64,000 nucleotides of DNA, taken from contig NZ_OZ007039.1 of assembly GCF_963931675.1 (NCBI RefSeq), positions 3,199,806 through 3,263,805 on the forward strand. The letters are read 5' to 3'. Origin of the DNA: an uncultured Alistipes sp. (GTDB taxonomy: Bacteria; Bacteroidota; Bacteroidia; Bacteroidales; Rikenellaceae). The position numbers were made by a program, and so were the translations under genes. The notes under the pieces are model-generated. The model was not told where the DNA came from, did no database searches, and worked only from the letters and a program-made list of their open reading frames with translations. Shown here one piece after another: positions 50,997-58,964 of this stretch (position 1 is its first letter; every line of letters starts with the position of its first letter).

Positions 50997-51938
50997 ATGG
51001 CTATCCACAAAATCAAAATCTTTTCCGGCCGCGGCTCGGAATACCTCGCCAAAAAGATCGCCGCAAGTTTCGGCACCACACTCGGTCAGGTCGAGGTGCT
51101 GCGATTCAGCGACGGCGAATTCCAGCCCTGCTACAATGAATCGATCCGCGGCTGCACGGTATTCATCATCCAGTCGACCTTCCCGCCCTCGGACAACCTC
51201 ATGGAACTGCTCATGATGATCGACGCCGCACGCCGCGCATCGGCATACAAGGTCGTCGCCGTGATGCCCTACTTCGGCTGGGCCCGCCAGGACCGCAAGG
51301 ACCGCCCCCGCGTGCCGATCGGAGCCAAACTGGTAGCCAACCTCCTGATGGCCGCAGGCGTCGACCGCGTGATGACCATGGACCTCCATGCCGACCAGAT
51401 TCAGGGATTCTTCGACATTCCGGTCGATGCTCTCTACGCCAGCGGCATCTTCGTGCCCTACATCAAGAGCCTCAACATCGAGGACCTCTCGATCGCAGCT
51501 CCCGACATGGGCGGCGCCAAACGCGCCAATACCTACGCCAAACACCTCGGAACCCCGATCATCATCTCCCACAAGGAGCGTGCAAAGGCCAACGTCGTGG
51601 GCAAGATGACCGCCATCGGCGAGGTCGAGGGCCGCAATATCCTGATCGTCGACGACATGATCGACACGGCCGGGACCATCTGCATGGCCGCCGACATGCT
51701 CATGTCGCGCGGTGCCAAGAGCGTGCGCGCCGCCATCACCCACCCCGTGCTGTCGGGTCCCGCCTACGAACGCATCAACGACAGTGCCCTGGAGGAGGTG
51801 ATCGTCACCGACACCATTCCGCTCAACCCCGACAAGGACCTGCACAAGTTCACGGTGCTCTCGGTGGCCGACATCTTCGCCGACGTCATCGAGCGCGTCC
51901 ACAACTACAAGGAGATCTCCTCGATCTTCTTCAAGTAG
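50997..51938 (+). CDS. prs: ribose-phosphate pyrophosphokinase
   Basis: A 313-residue PRPP synthetase, supplying 5-phosphoribosyl-1-diphosphate for nucleotides, His and Trp. Signature parts: FSDGEFQPCYNESIRG (about 37-52), RQDRKDRPRVPIGAKL (about 98-113), DLHADQIQGFFDIPVD (about 128-143) and the PRPP-binding loop ILIVDDMIDTAGT (about 215-227). The length is standard for class I enzymes. The 415-base spacer downstream contains a 42-bp minisatellite. Confidence 0.97.
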   Translation: MAIHKIKIFSGRGSEYLAKKIAASFGTTLGQVEVLRFSDGEFQPCYNESIRGCTVFIIQSTFPPSDNLMELLMMIDAARRASAYKVVAVMPYFGWARQDRKDRPRVPIGAKLVANLLMAAGVDRVMTMDLHADQIQGFFDIPVDALYASGIFVPYIKSLNIEDLSIAAPDMGGAKRANTYAKHLGTPIIISHKERAKANVVGKMTAIGEVEGRNILIVDDMIDTAGTICMAADMLMSRGAKSVRAAITHPVLSGPAYERINDSALEEVIVTDTIPLNPDKDLHKFTVLSVADIFADVIERVHNYKEISSIFFK

Positions 51939-51981
51939 GCGGGGGGGGGCGAGAGGGCCAACCGAGAGGGGCCACTGAGAA

Positions 51982-52168
51982 GGTCACCCGGAGAGACCCA
52001 GTCGGAGAGAGCCGACCGAAGGAAGCCACCCGGAGAGGCCCAGTTGGAGAGAGCCGACCGAAGGAAGCCACCCGGAGAGGCCCAGTTGGAGAGAGCCGAC
52101 CGAAGGAGAGCTACCCGGAGAGGCCCAGTTGGAGAGAGCCGACCGAAGGAGGCCACCCGGAGGAACTG
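51982..52168. repeat. 42-bp minisatellite downstream of prs
   Basis: About four to five tandem copies of a purine-rich 42-bp unit with the core ACCCGGAGAG; core starts at 51986, 52028, 52070, 52113 and 52155 (one copy has a single inserted base). It occupies the spacer between prs and the convergent SDR gene; the unit is the same length as, but a different sequence from, the array at 50148. Confidence 0.9.
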
Positions 52169-52298
52169 CCCGGAGAGGAGAGAGGCCCCGAAGAGGGGTC
52201 GCGGCCGGGCAGGCTGACAACCGCATACGAAAATCTCCCCTGCCCGGCTCACGATCCTTGTCGCACTTTCGGACAGGTTTGCAGGAGCCTTCCCGGGA

Positions 52299-52330
52299 CA
52301 AAAAAGGGGATGCCGCACAAGCGGCACCCC
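52299..52330 (-). terminator. terminator of the SDR gene
   Basis: Read on the minus strand, GGGGTGCCGC / GCGGCATCCCC (one bulge) is followed by a T-run. Confidence 0.75.
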
Positions 52331-52353
52331 TTGCCTGCGACCTTCGCGGACCC

Positions 52354-53169
52354 CTATTTCAGCGGCGAATCCGGTTCACGGGACATCACCAGGTAGAACA
52401 TCCGGTCGAGGAATCCCGGTGCGAACTTCTTCACGAAGTGCGTCGCACGCCCCTCGGCCTCCATCAGGCACAGCCGCTTCCGGCGCACGATCCCCCGCCC
52501 CACGATCCGGGCCACCTGCTCGGCGGTCATCATCTTCGATTCGTCGCGCGGCGTCTCGCCCTGCTGCGAACCGTCGGCCGTCAGCGCCGAAAAGCGCACG
52601 TTCGAGGCCGTGAACCCCGGGCAGGCGATCATCACGTGGAGCCCCTTCTTGAGATTCTCGATGCGCAGCGTCTCCAGGAAGCCCGTCATGGCGTATTTCG
52701 AGGCCGAATAGCCCGTGCGGCCGGGCAGTCCGTGCAGCCCTGCAACCGACGAGATGCCGACGATCGAGCCCTTCGTCTGCTGGAGGTACGGCAGTGCATA
52801 TTTGCAGCAGTTGACCGTGCCCCAGAAGTTCACATCCATCAGGCGGTGCAGCACGTCGAGCTCCACGTCGTCGAAAATCGCACGCATCGAGATCCCCGCA
52901 TTGCAGATCAGCACATCCAGACGCCCGAACTCCCGGATCGCCGTCTCGATCAGCGCCCGGCACTCCGCGGGTTTCGTCACGTCCACCCCGCAGTAGGCCG
53001 CCTGGCCTCCCTGCCCGCGGATTTCACCCGCCAGCAACTGGAGTTTCTGCACGCTCCGCGCCCCGAGCACCACCTTCGCGCCCTGCGCCGCATAGACCTT
53101 CGCCATCGCCTCGCCGATCCCCGACGAGGCGCCCGTGATGACAATCACGCGATCCTTCAATGTCTTCAT
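52354..53169 (-). CDS. SDR family NAD(P)-dependent oxidoreductase
   Basis: A 271-residue short-chain dehydrogenase. ATGs at 53169 or 53178 are both possible; I use 53169 (MKTLKDRVIVITGASSGIGE). Classical motifs: TGASSGIGEAMA (about 11-22, cofactor loop), CNAGISM (about 90-96), ISSVAGLHGLPGRTGYSASK (about 141-160) with the catalytic Ser, Tyr-x3-Lys, and CPGFTAS (about 189). A C-terminal extension with a hydrophobic segment is as in membrane-associated SDRs of the DHRS7 type. The substrate is unknown. The stop is followed by a terminator. Confidence 0.9.
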   Translation of the reverse strand: MKTLKDRVIVITGASSGIGEAMAKVYAAQGAKVVLGARSVQKLQLLAGEIRGQGGQAAYCGVDVTKPAECRALIETAIREFGRLDVLICNAGISMRAIFDDVELDVLHRLMDVNFWGTVNCCKYALPYLQQTKGSIVGISSVAGLHGLPGRTGYSASKYAMTGFLETLRIENLKKGLHVMIACPGFTASNVRFSALTADGSQQGETPRDESKMMTAEQVARIVGRGIVRRKRLCLMEAEGRATHFVKKFAPGFLDRMFYLVMSREPDSPLK

Positions 53170-53215
53170 ATCGTTCATTTGCTTCGTTTCCGATGTCACG
53201 CCGCAGCCCGGAGCC

Positions 53216-54001
53216 TCAGTCCGCACACCCGATCTCCAGCGTATCGTAAGCCATCCGGACCCCCGGCGGCAGCGTCGGTTCCGTCTCGGCCTGCAGCCCG
53301 ATGTCGTGCGACATGTGCGTCAGCCACGCCTCCCGCGGCCCCACCCGCCGGATCAGCTCCAGCGCCTCCGCCACGTTGAAGTGCGAGTAGTGCTCCGCAA
53401 AGCGCAGCGCATTGACCACCAACACCTCCACACCCCGGAGTTTCTTCACCTCCGGCTCCGCAATCGTCTTGAAATCCGTCAGGTAGGCCAGCCGCCCGAT
53501 CCGGTAGCCCGTCACGGTGAAACGCTCCGAATGGTGCCCCGACACGGGGATGATCTCGACGCCTTCCACCGTAAAGGGGTGCTCGACGTCGATCTCGTGG
53601 AGCACGATCTCCGGGACCCCGCGGTACTTGTCCTGCGCAAAGGCGTAGTCGAAATCCTTGCGCACGCACGCCGCGGTCCGCGGCGAAGCGTAGATATCCA
53701 CACGGTGGACCGTCGGGGGATAATCCACGAAATTGAACGCCCGCACGTCGTCCAGGCCGCCGATGTGGTCCTTGTGTTCGTGGGTCAGCAGGATGCCGTC
53801 GAGGTGACGGACCCCGGTGCGGAGCATCTGGTAGCGGAAATCCGGGCCCGCGTCGATCACGAGCCGCACGCCACGGGTTTCGACCATCGCCGAGGTCCGC
53901 AAGCGATGGTCCCGACGGTCCGCCGACGTGCAGACCCGGCAGCGGCACCCGATGACGGGCACGCCCTGCGAGGTTCCGGTTCCCAGAAAGGTGAGTTTCA
54001 T
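53216..54001 (-). CDS. MBL-fold metallohydrolase (PhnP-like)
   Basis: A 261-residue metallo-beta-lactamase-fold phosphodiesterase. I chose the ATG at 54001, which begins the conserved MKLTFLGTGTSQGVPVIGC; the longer frame upstream has no homology. The zinc motif THEHKDHIGGLDD (HxHxDH) is at about 83-95; the cysteines of CRCRVC (about 19-24) match the extra zinc site of PhnP, so a cyclic-phosphate phosphodiesterase is likely. Other conserved parts: GHHSERF (about 165) and LTHMSHDIG (about 233). A TAnnTTTG element ends only 5 bases from the ATG, predicting a leaderless message. Confidence 0.88.
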   Translation of the reverse strand: MKLTFLGTGTSQGVPVIGCRCRVCTSADRRDHRLRTSAMVETRGVRLVIDAGPDFRYQMLRTGVRHLDGILLTHEHKDHIGGLDDVRAFNFVDYPPTVHRVDIYASPRTAACVRKDFDYAFAQDKYRGVPEIVLHEIDVEHPFTVEGVEIIPVSGHHSERFTVTGYRIGRLAYLTDFKTIAEPEVKKLRGVEVLVVNALRFAEHYSHFNVAEALELIRRVGPREAWLTHMSHDIGLQAETEPTLPPGVRMAYDTLEIGCAD

Positions 54002-54006
54002 GGTTG

Positions 54007-54014
54007 CAAAGGTA
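54007..54014 (-). promoter_or_regulatory. -7 element of the PhnP-like gene, touching the ATG
   Basis: On the minus strand TACCTTTG matches TAnnTTTG and ends 5 bases before the ATG at 54001. Confidence 0.65.
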
Positions 54015-54182
54015 ACTATTTTCGCGCAAAATACCGCGTCACGCCGCCGAAAACGCCTCCTGGGAGAGCCCCGGAGGTGCCCCCGAATCCATCGTCCGAG
54101 AAAACGTTTGCAGAATCGGGATATTTTCAGTATTTTTATGAACTGGACAAGGACCTTTGAAACAAACCCAAACGCATAACGA

Positions 54183-56177
54183 ATGAAAACACCGATTTTG
54201 CTCGCCGCGGCGCTGCTGCTGGCCACCGCAACCCAGGCCCAGCCCCGGAAAACCTACACCCTCGCCTCACCCGACGGACGGCTGCAGACGACCGTTGCGG
54301 CCGGAGAGGAGTTGACCTACGACATCGTCCGCGACGGACGCACGCTGCTGGAGGCCTCGCCCGTAGCCATGACGCTCGACAACGGCGCCGTGTGGGGTAC
54401 CGCACCCCGCGTGGCCAAAGCCTCCCGCACGAGCGCCGACCGGTGGATCGCCTCGCCCTTCTACCGCGCCGATTCGATCCGCGAGAACTACAACGCCTTG
54501 ACGCTCCGCATGAAGGGCGACTGGAGCGTGGAGTTCCGCGCCTATGACGACGGCGTGGCCTACCGCTTCGTGAGCAACGCCCGCAAACCCTTCCACGTCG
54601 TGAACGAGTGCGTCGAATACCGCTTCCCCGAGGATTTCCAGGCTACGGTCCCCTATGTGCGATCGGGCAAGGACGGTGACTGGGACAGCCAGTATTTCAA
54701 TTCATTCGAAAACATCTATACGGTAGCCCCGCTCTCGCAGCTCAACCCCGGACGTCTGGCCTTCCTGCCCCTCGTGGTCGATGCCGGGCAGGGCGTGAAA
54801 ATCTGCCTCTCGGAGAGCGACCTCTGCGACTATCCCGGGCTCTATCTCCGCAAGGCCGACGGTGGGAACCGCCTGACGGGGATGTTCGCCCCCTGCCCCG
54901 ACCGGCTCGAACAGGGCGGGCACAACCAGTTGCAGATGGTCGTCCGGGAACGGAAGGGATACATCGCCGAGGTCTCCGCTCCGCGGAGCTTCCCGTGGCG
55001 CATGGCCGTCGTGGGCAGCGACACGCAGCTTGCCGCCTCGAACCTGAGCTACCTGCTCGCCGCACCCTCGAAAATCGACGACACGTCGTGGATCCGGCCC
55101 GGAAAGGTCGCCTGGGAGTGGTGGAACAACTGGAACCTCGCCGGCGTCGACTTCCGCACCGGCATCAACAATGCCACCTACAAATACTACATCGATTTTG
55201 CCGCAGCGAACGGCATCGAATACGTCATTCTCGACGAAGGATGGGCCGTCAACCTCCAGGCCGACCTGATGCAGGTCGTGCCGGAGATCGACCTGCGCGA
55301 ACTCGTCGAGTACGGAGCCGCCCGCAACGTCGGGATCATCCTCTGGGCCGGGTATTACGCCTTCGACCGCGACATGGAGCGCGTCTGCCGCCACTACGCC
55401 GAGATGGGCGTCAAGGGATTCAAGGTCGACTTCATGGACCGCGACGACCAGCAGATGACCGCCTTCAACCACCGCGCCGCCGCCACTGCCGCGAAATACC
55501 GGCTTCTGATCGACTTCCACGGAACACACAAGCCCGCCGGGCTGAACCGCACCTGGCCCAATGTCCTCAACTTCGAGGGCGTGCACGGCCTCGAACAGCT
55601 CAAATGGAGCCCCGCATCCCTCGACCAGGTGAAATACGACACCCAACTCCCCTTCATCCGCCAGGTCGCAGGGCCGATGGACTACACCCAGGGGGCGATG
55701 ATCAACGCCGCGCGCCGGAACTACCACCCCTCGAATTCGGAACCCATGAGCCAGGGAACCCGCTGCCACCAGCTCGGACTCTACATCGTGCTGGACTCCC
55801 CGCTCAACATGCTCTGCGACTCCCCGACCAATTACCTCAAGGAGATGGAGTGCACGCACTTCATCGCCGCAATCCCGACCGTCTGGGACGAAACCCGCAT
55901 CCTCGCGGGTGAGATCGGCGAGTACATCGTCACCGCTCGCCGCAAGGGCTCCACGTGGTACATCGGAGGAATCACCGACTGGACGCCCCGCGACCTGAAG
56001 GTCGACCTTTCGTTCCTCGGCGGAACCCGTCCCGCAGAGCTCTTCCGCGACGGCGTGAATGCCGACCGCAAGGCCTCGGACTACCGGCGCGAGGAGCTCC
56101 GGATCGATACCTCCCGCCCCTTCGAGGTGCATCTCGCACCCGGAGGCGGCTTCACCCTGAAGGTCGAGGCCGAATAG
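54183..56177 (+). CDS. glycoside hydrolase family 97, probably retaining subtype
   Basis: A 664-residue exported GH97 alpha-glycosidase with a signal peptide (LLAAALLLATATQAQ). The N-terminal beta-super-sandwich is at about 25-280, the catalytic (beta/alpha)8 barrel at about 285-560 and a C-terminal beta domain to the end. KGFKVDFMDRDDQQ (about 412-425) places an Asp at about residue 416, which fits the nucleophile of retaining GH97 alpha-galactosidases; inverting SusB-type enzymes have a glycine region there. EGVHGLEQLKW (about 465-475) follows with the likely acid/base Glu. Retaining alpha-galactosidase-like activity is therefore more likely than alpha-glucosidase, but this remains an inference. 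No SusC/D pair is adjacent. Confidence 0.88.
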   Translation: MKTPILLAAALLLATATQAQPRKTYTLASPDGRLQTTVAAGEELTYDIVRDGRTLLEASPVAMTLDNGAVWGTAPRVAKASRTSADRWIASPFYRADSIRENYNALTLRMKGDWSVEFRAYDDGVAYRFVSNARKPFHVVNECVEYRFPEDFQATVPYVRSGKDGDWDSQYFNSFENIYTVAPLSQLNPGRLAFLPLVVDAGQGVKICLSESDLCDYPGLYLRKADGGNRLTGMFAPCPDRLEQGGHNQLQMVVRERKGYIAEVSAPRSFPWRMAVVGSDTQLAASNLSYLLAAPSKIDDTSWIRPGKVAWEWWNNWNLAGVDFRTGINNATYKYYIDFAAANGIEYVILDEGWAVNLQADLMQVVPEIDLRELVEYGAARNVGIILWAGYYAFDRDMERVCRHYAEMGVKGFKVDFMDRDDQQMTAFNHRAAATAAKYRLLIDFHGTHKPAGLNRTWPNVLNFEGVHGLEQLKWSPASLDQVKYDTQLPFIRQVAGPMDYTQGAMINAARRNYHPSNSEPMSQGTRCHQLGLYIVLDSPLNMLCDSPTNYLKEMECTHFIAAIPTVWDETRILAGEIGEYIVTARRKGSTWYIGGITDWTPRDLKVDLSFLGGTRPAELFRDGVNADRKASDYRREELRIDTSRPFEVHLAPGGGFTLKVEAE

Positions 56178-56198
56178 CGTCCGGAATCCTTCCCACGA

Positions 56199-56236
56199 AA
56201 GGGCCCCCGCACCTGACTGTGCGGGGGCCTTTTTCA
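56199..56236 (+). terminator. intrinsic terminator of the GH97 gene
   Basis: GGCCCCCGCAC / GTGCGGGGGCC is a perfect stem with a 6-base loop followed by T bases. Confidence 0.93.
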
Positions 56237-56297
56237 AGAGGGCGGAGAGGAACGGAAAGGAAGGAGAGGGGTGGAAAGGGTGGAGAGAGAGGAAGGC
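56237..56297. repeat. purine-rich low-complexity spacer
   Basis: About 60 bases of almost pure A and G (GGAGAGGAACGGAAAGGAAG and similar) follow the GH97 terminator. No gene is seen. Confidence 0.7.
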
Positions 56298-56456
56298 TCA
56301 AGATCCCCCTTCGATACTCCAGTAGAACCCTGCATCTTCGTGGCGGCATCCATCGCACGGAACGCCTCCATGAGGGGCGCGGCCCGCTGCGTGTCGTTCA
56401 CCTTCAGCGTCCGGTAGCCCGACGACCCAACAGGCCATACGCAAAAGTCCTTTCAT
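56298..56456 (-). pseudogene. possible gene remnant downstream of the TetR gene
   Basis: A start-like MKGLLRMACWVVG (ATG at 56456) would lead, after an apparent one-base shift, into TLKVNDTQRAAPLMEAFRAM in another frame before dissolving into the purine-rich spacer. It may be the decayed 5' end of a small gene. No family was recognised, and it could equally be non-coding. Confidence 0.25.
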
Positions 56457-56498
56457 AAGTCTCTTCCGGTGTTTTTTCAATGCGACACCCTCACCGGG

Positions 56499-57125
56499 TC
56501 AATTTCCGGGCCGGGCCGGATCATAACGCTCCAGACACTCGTCGATGAGCCGCATCCCCTCGGCGGTCGAGATCCCCCGGAAAAAGGTACTCACAATCTG
56601 CACGAAGGCCTGGCGTTCGCTCATCCCTTCGGGCAGGTACATGTCCTTGCGGTCGGTGACAGCCGACACCGTATAATAGAGCACCGTAATGGCCAGATCG
56701 ATGTTGATCGTCCGCACGAACAGACCGTCGGCAATCCCCTTTTCGAGCATCTCCTGCATGTCACGGCGGCTCTTCACGGAGCCCTCGCGCAACAGGCGCC
56801 CGTGTACCGCCGGGTAGAACTTCCGCAGGTTGCCCAGCAGGCGGCGGATCAGCTCCGAGTCATCCATCATGCAGCCCAGGACCATGAAGATCGCTTCGAG
56901 GACGTTCCGGGCCCCGGCACTCGCCGCCGCACGCTCGACTCGCTTGCACTCGAAAAAGTGCTCCATCGCAAGGTAGAGCAGGCTCTCCTTGTCGCCGAAA
57001 AGTTCGTAGAGCGTCCGTTTCGAAACCCCCAACTGTTGTGCGATGTCGTCCATGCGCACCGACTTGATGCCCTGCGAGACGAACATCCGCATGGCTTGTG
57101 CTATGATCCGTTCTTTCTGAGTCAT
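56499..57125 (-). CDS. TetR/AcrR family transcriptional regulator
   Basis: A 208-residue regulator. The N-terminal HTH covers MTQKERIIAQAMRMFVSQGI to VSKRTLYELFGDKESLLYL (about 1-52), where the recognition helix SKRTLYELF is typical of TetR. The rest (about 60-200) is a variable helical ligand domain. The ligand is unknown. It is 166 bases downstream of the POT transporter gene and separated from it by a terminator, so it is not clearly co-transcribed; no operator was identified. Confidence 0.93.
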   Translation of the reverse strand: MTQKERIIAQAMRMFVSQGIKSVRMDDIAQQLGVSKRTLYELFGDKESLLYLAMEHFFECKRVERAAASAGARNVLEAIFMVLGCMMDDSELIRRLLGNLRKFYPAVHGRLLREGSVKSRRDMQEMLEKGIADGLFVRTINIDLAITVLYYTVSAVTDRKDMYLPEGMSERQAFVQIVSTFFRGISTAEGMRLIDECLERYDPARPGN

Positions 57126-57221
57126 GGATTTCGGTGTTAATAAAACAAATATAACAAGAAAACCTGAAAAACAAAAAAAGTTTTCCGGTTTATGACGCCG
57201 ATCGGCCGCCCGGAAACAAAA

Positions 57222-57250
57222 AAGCCGCCCCGGAGTCTTTCCGGGGCGGC
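57222..57250 (-). terminator. terminator of the POT transporter gene
   Basis: GCCGCCCCGG / CCGGGGCGGC perfect stem with a 7-base loop; on the minus strand it is followed by T bases. Confidence 0.9.
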
Positions 57251-57291
57251 ATAAAGGGGCTCAAAGATTCTTCGGCCGAACGAGGGTGCGA

Positions 57292-58791
57292 CTACTTCGT
57301 CACACGCTCCAGCCACTTGACCATGGCCAGCATGGCGATCATCGAGACGGCGCAGACGATTACGAAGATACTCCACGTGGCGGAGATCGAGATCCGCTTG
57401 TAGAGGATCGGGCCGATGAAGAGCAGTCCGTTTCCGAGAGCCGTAGCTCCGAGCCAGCAGCCCTGCATCAGACCCTGCAGCTTGTGGGGAGCCACCTTCG
57501 AAACGAACGACAGACCCAGCGGCGAGATGAAGAGTTCGGCGATGGTCAGAATCAGATAGGTGGCAACCAGCAGCCACGGCGTCACCCGGTCAGCAACGGC
57601 CAGACCTCCCTGAGCCTGCACCTCGGCCAATTTCGGAAGCCCGAGCGAACCGACGGCCATCAACACGTAGGCAAAGGCGGCAATACCCATGCCGATGGCG
57701 ATCTTCATCGGCGTCGAGGGCTCCTTGCCGCGGTTACGCAGCCACGAGAAGAGCGCGATGACGATCGGCGTGAGGAAGACCACGCAGAAGGGGTTGGCCG
57801 ACTGGAAAATCTCGGCCGTAATGGGCATTCCGAAGATCTCCAGACGCGTATAGTCCTGCGCGAAGAGCGTCAGCGTCAGACCGTTCTGGTGGAACGAGAA
57901 CCAGAAGAAGATCACGATGGCGAAGACGGCGAACAGGGCGTAGAGGCGTTGTTTGATCTCGCGGGCATCCTGCTGGATTTCGGCCTTCGAGGGGGTCTTC
58001 CTGCCGGCGGCGGCAACCTCCGGATCGGGCAGTTTCTTCTTGTTGGCCAGGAAGATCACCAGCGAGAAGAGCAGCGCCACGATAGCCACGCCGAAGGCGT
58101 AGTGGAAGCCCGTGTTGAAGGCATCGAGGTAGCTCGAAGCAAAGGCGCCCAGATCGGCCGGTGCGCCGTTCAGGCTCACTTCGGCCGCCAGTTCGCTGAA
58201 ACGTCCCTGAGCCACGTCGGCGCTCATCGTTCCGTCGATATACTGATGGCAGAGCGACGAGAGGTCCGAATTGTAGAGGTAACCCTGCGTACGGAGCCAC
58301 CAGTTGCGCACGCCCACCGCGGCGAACGGTGCGAACATCGCGCCGATGTTGATGAACATGTAGAAGATCTGGAAGCCCGTATCGCGCAGTTTGGCATATT
58401 TCTCGTTATCGTAGAGCTGACCCACCAGCGCCTGGAGGTTGCCCTTGAAGAGTCCGTTACCGAAAGCAATCACCATCAGGGCGCCGATCACCATGGCCTT
58501 CGACGAGATCGACGGCATCATCAGCACCACGTAACCCGCGGTCATGACCACGATTCCGGCGATGATCGTACCCTTGTAGTTGCGCAGCCGGTCGGCAATC
58601 AGACCGCCCACAAGCGCCAGAATGTAGATCGAAGTGTAGAAGAACGAATAGATCTTTCCGGCCTGCTCCCCGTCGATGCCGAACTTCGACATCAGGAACA
58701 GCGTCAGAATGGCCATCATCGTGTAGAAGCCGAAACGTTCACCCGTGTTGGCGAGTGCCGCGGCAATCAGGCCTTTAGGTTGTTTGAGCAT
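57292..58791 (-). CDS. POT/PTR family peptide MFS transporter
   Basis: A 499-residue proton-coupled oligopeptide transporter of the inner membrane with about 12-14 helices. The start MLKQPKGLIAAALANTGERFGFYTMMA contains the E-R-F-x-(Y/F)-Y proton-binding motif of POT transporters (about 18-24); GGLIADRLRNYKG (about 58-70) is the MFS loop 2-3 motif. A charged cytoplasmic linker lies near 268-290. It imports di- and tripeptides, a fit with the proteolytic profile of the neighbourhood. A minus-strand -7 element lies 46 bases upstream of the ATG. Confidence 0.93.
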   Translation of the reverse strand: MLKQPKGLIAAALANTGERFGFYTMMAILTLFLMSKFGIDGEQAGKIYSFFYTSIYILALVGGLIADRLRNYKGTIIAGIVVMTAGYVVLMMPSISSKAMVIGALMVIAFGNGLFKGNLQALVGQLYDNEKYAKLRDTGFQIFYMFINIGAMFAPFAAVGVRNWWLRTQGYLYNSDLSSLCHQYIDGTMSADVAQGRFSELAAEVSLNGAPADLGAFASSYLDAFNTGFHYAFGVAIVALLFSLVIFLANKKKLPDPEVAAAGRKTPSKAEIQQDAREIKQRLYALFAVFAIVIFFWFSFHQNGLTLTLFAQDYTRLEIFGMPITAEIFQSANPFCVVFLTPIVIALFSWLRNRGKEPSTPMKIAIGMGIAAFAYVLMAVGSLGLPKLAEVQAQGGLAVADRVTPWLLVATYLILTIAELFISPLGLSFVSKVAPHKLQGLMQGCWLGATALGNGLLFIGPILYKRISISATWSIFVIVCAVSMIAMLAMVKWLERVTK

Positions 58792-58836
58792 GGTAAAATT
58801 TTAATATTAGGTGAATGGTTTGTTTTTGTTCGTCGA

Positions 58837-58844
58837 CAAAGATA
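58837..58844 (-). promoter_or_regulatory. -7 element of the POT transporter promoter
   Basis: On the minus strand TATCTTTG matches TAnnTTTG, 46 bases upstream of the transporter ATG, divergent from the branching-enzyme element. Confidence 0.65.
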
Positions 58845-58857
58845 GAAAAATTTTTCA

Positions 58858-58865
58858 TATATTTG
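58858..58865 (+). promoter_or_regulatory. -7 element of the branching-enzyme promoter
   Basis: TATATTTG matches TAnnTTTG, about 100 bases upstream of the branching-enzyme ATG; it leaves a leader of about 90 bases with no recognised riboswitch. Confidence 0.55.
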
Positions 58866-58964
58866 TAAGAAACGGGATGCACCGCAGCAAAATTCAGGGC
58901 TATATCCGCCTTTTTTTGCAACCGCCGGTCCCGGCTTCAACCCCTTTGATGAAAAAATGCCGTC

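Noticed and set aside
50148..52168. CRISPR array
   Set aside because: The 42-bp units are contiguous tandem copies without unique spacers, and no cas gene is present.
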